Shown here: one piece after another, positions 56,601 through 64,000 of the stretch | Layout: each line of letters starts with the position of its first letter | Numbering within the stretch: the stretch's first letter is position 1 | Assembly (NCBI GenBank): GCA_963678675.1 | Contig: OY783198.1 | Location: 24,786,684-24,850,683 of the forward strand | Length of the DNA: 64,000 nt | Direction: 5' to 3' | Source of the DNA: Xiphydria camelus | Taxonomy: Eukaryota > Arthropoda > Insecta > Hymenoptera > Xiphydriidae | The notes under the pieces: model-generated | What the model was told of the DNA's origin: nothing | Databases searched by the model: none | Seen by the model: the letters and a program-made list of their open reading frames with translations, nothing else | Program-made: the position numbers and the translations under genes

Positions 56601-57428
56601 ACTTTCTCGTACTGTACGTCAAGATATACGCTTACTCCACAGCAGGTTCCGTGTAACGTCCACCCGGACGCGTACGTGTACCTCGCCGGAACGTACAGAG
56701 ATATACGGTTATCGCGCGTGCGTTGCGCGTATAAGAGTATTCGCCGAGAACGCTATTGCACCACCCGTTATATGAGAAACAAAAGGCGAGTGTTAAACTC
56801 CCCCGCGTTACGTCTTACTTTGCTGTCACCGCCCGCATGCAATCATAAACAACATCGAGTAACTTATTATCTCGCGTGAGGGATTTTCTCGGTTACCCCA
56901 AGTGTTGCCAATGTTTTACGGTCTCTCCCGTGACTTTTTTCCGCCCTCCGCCGCGACCTCGTCCTTGCGCGTAGCGCGGGAAGGAGCGAGCGGATAAGGA
57001 ATTTCGAGCGAAACGTATATATGTATGTGGGCTGGATAAAAAGGAGTTCGCTGTACCTGAAAAGGAAGAACGGAGCGAACGGTATCGAGTAACTTTCTAT
57101 GAAGGATGTAAAAGAAATTAAGAAATTGTCTATGGGTTGTGCATTTCACCTGCATTACGTGCAGTTCTCTGGCATTCGAATACCGGATACTTTCATGTCG
57201 AATGGGAAAAGGAAGTGGCTTTCGTTATGCGGATAGAAAGGAACGGGACCTTAATAAAAGCTATAAATTGAAATTTTGCTTCAATTCGCACAGTCTTTAA
57301 TGGAGTGGTTGATCGATTCACTCTACTGAAAAGTACACGCTTCCCCGTCCTACCCACTTCTCAGTATTTTCATCCCTTATTTTTCACATATTTTCCTCGC
57401 ATCGACAGCCCATCATTTATTCGCCCAG
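53626..57428. other. Intron with ambiguous coding-like DNA
   Basis: This 3.8-kb stretch precedes the coiled-coil block. It includes a poly-T tract (about 54268-54285), a region of adjacent minus-strand open frames (54643-55336, described separately) and a CpG-rich segment at 55520-55870 with open frames in all phases. I could not assign exons in it with confidence. Confidence 0.5.
54643..55336 (-). pseudogene. Possible decayed minus-strand coding sequence
   Basis: Adjacent minus-strand frames read in succession NSGDDELRGCEGVIVAKGAR, EFGYGTDEA, then (one frame over) QYLYSAAGTVVKPVSESSPF, and later (another frame) SMRVLRTSDELRLYYSLLRN. Each piece looks protein-like and ends near where the next begins, as in a gene copy broken by single-base indels. 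No family is recognised. Plus-strand frames are also partly open here, so this could be chance. Confidence 0.25.
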
Positions 57429-57621
57429 AGGAGGAGATACTTTAGGACGTGGCGGGGAAGGAGGAGGAGGTGGAGGTAGCAACGACCTGGTCCAAGTTTC
57501 CGCGGGGGAACTCCTGGGGAGGACTCACGAAGAGTTGGTTCTGTTACTCATCCAGCTCCGCCGACAAAGCGCGACACTTTGCAAAGCCATGGAGACATGC
57601 CACATGGAGATCGAGGCACAG
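57429..57621 (+). CDS. kmr: Start of coiled-coil region (THEELVLLLIQLRRQ)
   Basis: After a TTCGCCCAG acceptor the frame reads GGDTLGRG, a Gly-rich run, SNDLVQVSAGELLGRTHEEL, then VLLLIQLRRQSATLCKAMET and CHMEIEAQ. It ends at a weak GTCTAG donor in phase 0. The HEELVLLLIQLRRQ segment begins the predicted coiled-coil block shared by PLEKHA5/6/7 proteins. Two bases are required from the upstream exon; a start at 57431 with one base is also possible. The displayed frame is supported by the perfect join to the next exon. Confidence 0.85.
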
Positions 57622-60496
57622 GTCTAGACGTATTTTTTTTTATGGTGGCTTTTCAGAGTTGCAGGTGGTGGATAGCTCTGACGAATGTTACGGTGTCGGT
57701 GGTGATTTGGAATAGATTTGGTTCTTTTATTCTTTCGGTCTTTTGGTGAACGATGGTGCTTCCGAGGAAACATATCGACGCTCGCAAATAAGAACATCGT
57801 ATCGCAATAATGACAGTTTCTCAGAAAGTAGGTTTAAAGTCGTATAGGTTTTATTATTAGATACGATTAAATTAGATACGATTAAACTACTTTTTTTTAA
57901 ATCCACATATTTGCACAAATAATTCAGAAATCATGGTTTTAATTGAAAAAGGAGAATTTCTTATATTGAAAAGTGATTTTAACTCATTTTGGCCAAAAAT
58001 TGAGATACGATGTTCTTATTCGCGAGAGCGTCGATATTTTCGGGATCTCTGTAATCTGTACGAGTTGATGAAAGTTCGAATGGTTTCATTCAATAATCAA
58101 TTTCTAATTTATAGTCGACTATATTCACTGCTCAAATTTTCATCGGCTCATCGTGTATCGATCTTATCGCTGTAGACTAATAATCTAGACGATTAACAAT
58201 ATCGCTGTACGATCATTAACCGAATTCATAATTTTAATTGCCTCATATCCGTATCGCGAGTTGAGTTTTATCCTCGCATTAGTCTGTCTTTATTTCATGA
58301 TATACTTCGAAACGTTGGACGTCCGGCAGGGTTATCGTCGAATGCGATTCACTCCGTCCGACCTTTCGACGATATTATCGTCAAATATTAATTGTGACCG
58401 TCAGAATCTGTACTCGTAGCACGCGAAGGATCTATATGTATGTATAAAAACGGCTTCATTGCGATGGTATAGCCTCATCGTGAAAGGGTAAAAAACCAAT
58501 CTCGGAACCTATATACGCTATTCATTTTCCTTGAATGAGATAGATTATGATTACTGTATAACTTTAACATTCGATCGTCGACGAGAGCCGAACGCTTTTA
58601 ATGCTTCTATCAATATCGCTCCCATTTTCGACGCGCGGATGAGAAAAACTGAAAAAAAAGATCTTTTTTCCATGGGTCCGCCGAATTTGCGAAATATAAA
58701 TTTATTTGTCGAGCGGGAAAGCAATAATAACGATACAACTGTTTCGTTTGAAGCCTGTAAACATATTTCTCGTTCGTTGATTCGCATTAAACGCTACGGA
58801 TGCGGCAAAATCCCTTTGCCTTTTTTTTAAACGAATGGAATATCAGTGCGTACTACATACGCGCAGATTTAATAATATGACCAGTTGCGCTTGTCGACAG
58901 ACCCCGAAAGCTTCGCGTAGCCGAGTATCGATTTGCAATTAAGCGACGGAGGGACCTATCAATCTCCGATTGCGTCGCGCTATCTTCCGCCAACCCTCCG
59001 CCCAACAAACGCAAATTGACGATGAATAATTTGGAGGGTCAAAACTCGCGAGATATCGCCTCGGACGTCGAACGGATAGCCTACCCGACATCCCTTTCTC
59101 AGTTTCACAGATTTGAAAAGGTCAAGAGCCTGGCCAGATCCCGGGCTAATAAATTTGCTGCGAAACTTGGTCCGGAAAGGCGCAAACCGAATCGCTACGA
59201 GACGCCCGGCTCTCGGTCGCTTTTCACACCTGCGAGAAATCGCAGGAAGCGATAAAGATGGGTTCTCCGTGAGGAAAGAAAAACATCCGATTCGCGCAGG
59301 AAGTACACTTCGAGCTCCCGCGGTACGCTCGGGTCGATCGATCTTCGATGGATCAACGCGTGCCGCCTGCCGGTCTTTTTCACAAAAGCGCGCGTTGCGC
59401 GGGAGACACGCCGGTTGTCTCGAACGATCGCGCCGCCAACTGGAGTGGTAACGTCCAATCGGGGTCGGGGAAAGAAGGTCGTCGCACGATCGCTGGAAAC
59501 AATTGGATTCGCACGTTCACCTCGGCGAACGACTGCCATTGCCGTCCCTCCGAATTTGGCGGTTTCCTTACCGCCGTTCTTCTCTTCCGTCGACTTTTCA
59601 AGTCGTCGCTGAGGCTCGCTTTTCCCCGATTCGCGACTCGTTGACGATTCCACCCCCATCGAACGTCGAAGGAGTCTGACTCCTTCGCTTCTCCGCGCGC
59701 GCAGCGTGTGCATCGGTAGACCCTTGTATTGCTCTTCTCTCGACAAAAGCGAAGATCCAGATCCACGTCTCTCTTCCTCGATCTTTCTACCTCCCCTCCG
59801 CTCCCACACCCTCACCCTTCCCCTCTTCGGTGCTCTACCGACAGGTTCACCACTAGACGCAACCTCTCTCTCGTTCTCTTTCTCTCTCTACCGACCCCAC
59901 TCTTCGAAATAAGTCACCGTGGAAGTGGCCGCCAGTGGCGAAGTAAGCCACTTACCGGAGATCGGCTTTCTACGCTGACACTGGAATGATAGTCCGCTCG
60001 GCAGTATGCGTCCGGACATTGCTGAGGAGTCAGGGCTGCGTTCTCTTTGGTACCGCGGTACCATGCGTCGCCGATGCACTTTCACCTCGATACGCGGATG
60101 TGCTTGTTAATTGGTCTGATCGAAAGGTATAAGAAATATTGTTCCACCGCGCAAAGACGATCCCCCGTCGCGTATGGATACCCAGATAAGTCGAAGAGTG
60201 CGCTCCAGATATCGAGAAACAGCGGGTAGACGTACGAAACGAATTTGGGATTTTTTAATAATCGCATTCCGATAGATTGAAAACTAATCGAATACGCTAG
60301 GAATTATAATATTTACTGAGGTATTGGGAAGCGGATATTTAAAATTACTCATTCCATATGTAATTCGCAGATGCACATAGGTATGCTTTTTGTCTATTGG
60401 CAGGGTTTTGGTGTCGATGTGCGGATTGTTGGAGTTTCGGTGAAGACTGAAGAGCGACTTCTGAAGTAACGATTGTGTGCGTTTTCTGTTATACAG
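57622..60496. other. Intron, no features seen
   Basis: This is 2.9 kb without a recognised exon or clear MITE. Open frames at 59016-59255 and 59195-59815 (minus) have no domain. The left part is AT-rich and the right part CpG-rich. Confidence 0.6.
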
Positions 60497-60589
60497 GCTA
60501 GATTGGCAGAGCTCGACACGCCGAGACGGCTGGAGAATCTGCAGAAACTCGAGGAACTTAAGAAGCATCTAATGGATCTCGAGAAGCAG
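60497..60589 (+). CDS. kmr: Coiled-coil exon (31 codons)
   Basis: TTATACAG acceptor and GTATGC donor, phase 0 at both ends. It reads ARLAELDTPRRLENLQKLEE, then LKKHLMDLEKQ. The heptad-like Leu spacing continues the coiled coil. ELKxHLMDLEKQ resembles the PLEKHA5/7 coiled-coil block. Confidence 0.92.
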
Positions 60590-61238
60590 GTATGCATCGA
60601 AATGTTTCTTGCTTTGCCATAGACGAAACTCCTTTCAACTTTATACGAATTCATTTAGCGAGGAAATGCGGAAATTGGTATACAACTAATCAACATTACT
60701 AAACCGTAGACGCGCGATACCAACTCTCTCGTCACCGCGCTCGAAAAATATTACTCCATACGCGTTGTTCGCGCGTATACCTATACATACCTATTATACT
60801 TCCTGCCGCTCTTGAGAGACAATCGAAGGTTTAACTTCCGCGCAATATCTTTAAGACCAGTCATACGCTTGTGTATGCAGGTAACAAAAGAAAGATGTAA
60901 ATCTTCATTTATTTACAGCTGAATAGAAGACCCTCTACAACGAGTAGTAATATTTTACATTCGGCTCCGAAAATGACCCTTTTTAAGCGACATTCCTTTC
61001 CATCCCCTTATTTAATTCCGTAATTTCCATGCATTAGGAAGATCGGCAGGTATGTTTTACTACAGGAGACGCGCGCAAGTAGGCGGGGAAAGAGTCTCTA
61101 ATAAAGAGTAGGAATTTCTGTGAAACGATGATATTCGTAGCCGATGAAGAGAGAGAGAGAGAGAGCGCGGAAAGGGAGGGGGGAGAATCCAGGAACGAGG
61201 AGAAACAAAATAATTAGAAATACTTCTTGTATCGATAG
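60590..61238. other. Intron, no features seen
   Basis: 649 bases run between GTATGC and ATCGATAG. A short (GA)n tract at about 61147-61165 is the only notable feature. Confidence 0.75.
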
Positions 61239-61484
61239 TACGAGAAGGGGAAACCTCTGGTGAACTTGGTGGACAATATGGTCAAGCTGGGATCGCTGTA
61301 CAACCGCGGCAACGGTTCCAACGGCAATATCTCCGGTTCTCGCCACGATCTGGTTCAGGCTCAGGAGAACGCCAGGGAGCACAGAAATCGTTTGGAATTC
61401 AACCAGCGGGTCCAGGAGCAACGTCTTCTCGCGGAAGAGCGCCGAGATTGGAACAGGCTGAGCCCCGACCACGATCAATTACAG
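61239..61484 (+). CDS. kmr: Coiled-coil exon with EKGKPLVNLVDNMVKLGSLYN motif
   Basis: The acceptor ATCGATAG opens YEKGKPLVNLVDNMVKLGSL, followed by a Gly/Asn-rich loop, then AQENAREHRNRLEFNQRVQE and RRDWNRLSPDHDQLQ to a GTAATT donor. Phase is 0 at both ends (82 codons). KPLVxLVDNMVKLGSLY is one of the most conserved stretches of the PLEKHA5/6/7 coiled-coil region and independently supports the family call made from the PH domain. Confidence 0.93.
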
Positions 61485-61823
61485 GTAATTGATCGAATTT
61501 CTCTACGAAACCTCTCCCTTTCCCCCTTCTCACGAACCGCGTTACGGTGTATCCTTCATCCGCGCATTATCGTCTCCCGTCTGGCGATAAGCCTCGCGAC
61601 GCCTCCTCGAGAGTGAAGAACAACGAGTCGTCTGTTCGAGGCGAGCGCGAGGGAAATGAAACGAACGTGCCTGAGGGAGGACGAGCGATGAGAGAGTAGC
61701 GCGGGGGCGGTTTATTTCTCCTCGTTTCAACCGGAATCTCGCGGTCGAAACTCGACACCTGCCTCAGGGGTACACGTGTATATACGTCCAGATTTCAAGG
61801 CTCGTGTCACGGTTTGATTACAG
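61485..61823. other. Short intron, no features seen
   Basis: 339 bases lie between GTAATT and TTGATTACAG. I see nothing else. Confidence 0.8.
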
Positions 61824-61904
61824 GCGAAAGTACAGCAGCTTTACAAGCTGGACCGGTTGCTCCAGGAAGAGTCCGGAACGCTGCATAGCCTTCAGCAGGA
61901 CAAG
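61824..61904 (+). CDS. kmr: Coiled-coil exon (27 codons)
   Basis: TTGATTACAG acceptor and GTGAGT donor, phase 0. It reads AKVQQLYKLDRLLQEESGTL, then HSLQQDK. Regular Leu spacing extends the helix. The exon joins in frame on both sides. Confidence 0.92.
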
Positions 61905-62038
61905 GTGAGTAATAAAACAGACCCCCGCGATGACGAACGGTCTCGCTTGCGTCATCGCTACACTTGCGGCTACGCGGTTGCGGTTTGCAAACTGGAGAAT
62001 GTATGTGTGTAAAAATTCGACTTGTTTCTTGCTCGCAG

Positions 62039-62188
62039 GAAATTCTGGAAAAGGCGCTCGGTGGATTGCGGCATAAGTTGCAGGGAAGCAGAAGCAATCC
62101 GGCCGAGGTGGAACGATACCGAAAGCAGCAGCTCCTGCTGGAGCGGGAGCTGAGCAGAGTGAGACTTCTACTCGCGCACAATTCGAAG
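62039..62188 (+). CDS. kmr: Coiled-coil exon (50 codons)
   Basis: Acceptor TTGCTCGCAG and donor GTAAAG, phase 0. It reads EILEKALGGLRHKLQGSRSN, then ERYRKQQLLLERELSRVRLL and LAHNSK. QQxLLERELxRVRxLLAxxSK is typical of PLEKHA5/6/7 coiled coils, which mediate oligomerisation and partner binding in that family. Confidence 0.93.
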
Positions 62189-62475
62189 GTAAAGTGGGAC
62201 GAATTCCTCGATCGGTTTGGGGTTGAACATTCGTTATTTAACGCGGCGGTATAAAGCTATCGAACGAATCGGATCATTTTAAATACCCCCATTCGTTCTT
62301 TACAGATGAAGCCCGTATTCTTCCAGGTAAATCAAACGTAGCGTTCAGAAGTTTTGTTCGCAACTTTGATTTCCTTGATTTATTCGTTCGTCGACCTTCG
62401 CTATGAAATACTCGCAATTGTCGTAACTTTTGCGAGGCGTCTTTTGATTTTACGAATTTTCTCGTCACTTTTCAG

Positions 62476-62746
62476 AAACTCGAGGAGACGGTCGCGGAGA
62501 ATGCTCGATTGGAGCAGGACTTGGTAGTATTGAGACAAAAGTTGCAAGCCTCGAGAAGGTACGCCGGGAATATGGCAAGGGACACGTCGGGTACGACGGC
62601 AGCTCTAGAAGCCGAGCTGAGAAGGGTTCAGCAACTCGTCGGCGATCTTCAAAGGCAACGGCAGGAACTGAGTGTTCAGGTGCGACAACTCACCGAGAAG
62701 TCGCACAGTTTGGTGCAGCAAATCAGACCGCAGCCTGCAACCACCG
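62476..62746 (+). CDS. kmr: Coiled-coil exon, last helical segment
   Basis: Acceptor CACTTTTCAG, donor GTGAGT with one base over. It reads KLEETVAENARLEQDLVVLR, then a Gly/Thr loop, AALEAELRRVQQLVGDLQRQ and ELSVQVRQLTEKSHSLVQQI, ending in RPQPATT. Two coiled-coil stretches are separated by a short loop. The Pro-rich end leads into the disordered tail. Confidence 0.93.
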
Positions 62747-62828
62747 GTGAGTCGAGCGCGTTTCCGCAAGGGTCGTTAAGTGGCAGTGAAAGGAGATCAG
62801 AATTGAAAATCATTTTTGTCTCGCACAG

Positions 62829-63266
62829 CTCCTCAGGTACACCACCCGAAAAAGCGTAGTCACAGTTCGTGGCTAGAGACTGACCTGGATTCAGGTACGA
62901 CCTTGGACCATGGATTGGATTCGCCTTCCAGTCCAGCCTCGTCCTCCTCCCCTCGTGGCAGACGGAACGATAGTCCACTTAGGCAGCATCTGCCGTCACC
63001 TCAGTACAAGGATCCTCCGGCACCCTATAAAGAAAATGCCCATCATTCGGGCGACAGTTCTCTCTACGTCAGCATGCCGCGCCATCCTCAGCCGAAGCCG
63101 CACTCGCCACAGAATCATATCGCCACTCTTTCGCCCCAGCTGAGAGAGCAAATTCAACAGCACCAGCTGAAGCAGCAGCAACTCAGGGACCAGATGCAAG
63201 GCAAGGGCAGTCCAATTCAAGCTCACGTCGCCCCGCTGTACGTTAACACGGATCCCAGACGGCAGG
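62829..63266 (+). CDS. kmr: Disordered tail exon, Pro/Ser/Gln-rich
   Basis: After GCACAG the split codon gives Ala, then PQVHHPKKRSHSSWLETDLD. Ser/Arg-rich and Pro-rich sequence follows (SPQYKDPPAPYKENAHHSG, YVSMPRHPQPKPHSPQ), then a Gln-rich helix (QLREQIQQHQLKQQQLRDQM) and APLYVNTDPRR. It ends at GTGAGC with one base. Preceded by an 82-base intron. YKDPPAPYKEN and LYVNTD are candidate SH2 or SH3 ligands (inference). Confidence 0.9.
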
Positions 63267-63362
63267 GTGAGCAAAAGAAATGATTTATTTGCACCGTAAA
63301 CTCTAGAAGACTCGCTCATCCTCAATGCTTTTCAAATTGATCGGCACTTTCTTTGGTCGCAG

Positions 63363-63506
63363 ATGGAACGAAGCACAGTGAGGCCATTTTAAATAACGGG
63401 CCGGTTCCTCCTCCCGAATATATCCCACCTCCGCCGCCACCGCCCAGTGAAGAAGCCCTCATCACCAATGGAAATTACGCACAGAACGAGGACAGTAAAT
63501 TTGCCG
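63363..63506 (+). CDS. kmr: Tail exon with proline run
   Basis: The acceptor GGTCGCAG gives Asp, then GTKHSEAILNNGPVPPPEYI, a run of seven Pro, and SEEALITNGNYAQNEDSKFA. It ends at GTGAGA with one base. The PPPEYIPPP context is a typical WW/SH3-binding sequence by shape. Confidence 0.9.
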
Positions 63507-63585
63507 GTGAGAAAACAGTTCCGGTACGATTCTTCTTTGGAGGAGAAAGAGGGTATATGTTATTTTACACTATGCTTTCTTTCAG

Positions 63586-63776
63586 GCTTGATGCACAATC
63601 GCGAGAAGCAGGAAATCAAGACGGTGCGGATAGTGAAACGAGAGTCTGAAAGACGTCAGAGGGATCGCGGTGACAGGACAGGAAATATCGGAATACCGCT
63701 GACCAATGGCCTTCAAACACCTGGCGGTGCCAAGAGACTGAACGACGATGAACTCGGAGGCTCTCAGCAGTTTGAG
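63586..63776 (+). CDS. kmr: Tail exon, basic helix KTVRIVKRESERRQRDR
   Basis: After CTTTCTTTCAG the split codon gives Gly, then LMHNREKQEIKTVRIVKRES and ERRQRDRGDRT. It continues ITLTNG-like sequence (IGIPLTNGLQTPGGAKRLND) and ends QQFE at GTAAAA in phase 0. The VRxVKRESERRQRDR helix resembles the conserved C-terminal basic motif of PLEKHA5/6/7. The intron before it is 79 bases. Confidence 0.92.
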
Positions 63777-63868
63777 GTAAAACGAGCTAAATAAGGGCCT
63801 GTGTGGTAAAATGGTATTACGCTTTCTTGGGAACGTACCGATACACACGAAACTCCTCTGATTTACAG

Positions 63869-64000
63869 AAGGCCCAGTTAGGCAGAGTGATCGAAGAAGC
63901 GCCAATGATCCACGCACAGAGTACCGTGCAATTGACGGAATTGGACGATGTCCAGTTTCAGCGTAGCATGTCTTTGCCGCGTGGTTTTGGCGGTCAACGA
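63869..64000 (+). CDS. kmr: Partial exon at the window edge
   Basis: After TGATTTACAG, phase 0, it reads KAQLGRVIEEAPMIHAQSTV, then QLTELDDVQFQRSMSLPRGF and GGQR, still open at the last base. The exon and gene continue beyond the window, so the C-terminus is not seen. Confidence 0.9.

Larger units (their letters stand above)
1458..64000 (+). other. kmr: PLEKHA4/5/6/7 (kramer)-like gene, overall model
   Basis: The model joins about 22 exons by phase: PH domain, low-complexity linkers, 1,564-codon giant exon, further linkers, coiled coils and Pro/Gln-rich tail. The family call rests on two separate conserved regions, the PEPP-type PH domain and the KPLVNLVDNMVKLGSLY coiled-coil region. In Drosophila kramer and vertebrate PLEKHA4 the family modulates Dishevelled/Wnt and planar cell polarity; PLEKHA5-7 act at junctions. 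Typical vertebrate members are about 800-1,300 residues, so this protein is unusually long, mainly because of the giant exon. No WW domain was found N-terminal to the PH domain in this window. Confidence 0.8.

Noticed and set aside
1..64000. tRNA, rRNA, snRNA genes or CRISPR array
   Set aside because: No cloverleaf with a plausible B box, rRNA core motif or regular spacer-repeat array was seen by eye.

Overview
The window looks like arthropod, probably hymenopteran (ant-like), nuclear DNA. It has long introns, GC- and CpG-rich exons, very CpG-rich non-coding DNA, abundant small inverted-repeat transposons and one insect-type telomere-like (CCTAA) stretch. The species assignment is inference. 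I found no bacterial genes, rRNA, tRNA or CRISPR array.

Nearly all recognisable coding sequence belongs to one plus-strand gene that probably starts near 1458 and runs off the right end. It encodes a very large protein (over 3,300 codons within the window) of the PLEKHA4/5/6/7 (PEPP) family, whose Drosophila member is kramer. I joined exons by following reading frame and splice phase. A PH domain is split over 3894-4170 and 6779-6989. Next come low-complexity Pro/Gln/Tyr-rich exons (7814-8835, 9184-9448, 9499-9777, 10166-10505), a conserved basic segment (11032-11326) and a 4.7-kb single exon of disordered sequence (12837-17528). The 3' half (49486-64000) has three small linker exons, one or two uncertain exons (53047-53232, 53502-53625) and a coiled-coil block (57429-62746). 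A Pro/Gln-rich tail follows (62829-64000, truncated by the window). In this family the PH domain binds phosphoinositides, and the coiled coils and linear motifs scaffold junction, microtubule and Wnt/PCP partners.

A 32-kb intron (17529-49485) separates the giant exon from the 3' exons. I found no convincing second gene in it. It is a dense collection of MITEs: a large group with CACNGAGAAAAA-type termini and 2-bp target duplications, a second family with AGGCTAAACTTACTCGCC termini that hosts insertions of the first, a PIF/Harbinger-derived element carrying a MADF relic and flanked by TAA, a piggyBac-like TTAA MITE, a 476-bp long inverted repeat, and a tandem CRE/CCAAT/GC-box module.

Points most worth checking: the tyrosine docking motifs (two YxxM, one YxN) in the giant exon; the possible frameshifts at 9449 and 53140, both of which would be repaired by one extra G in a G run; and the nested and target-site evidence that defines the transposon families.
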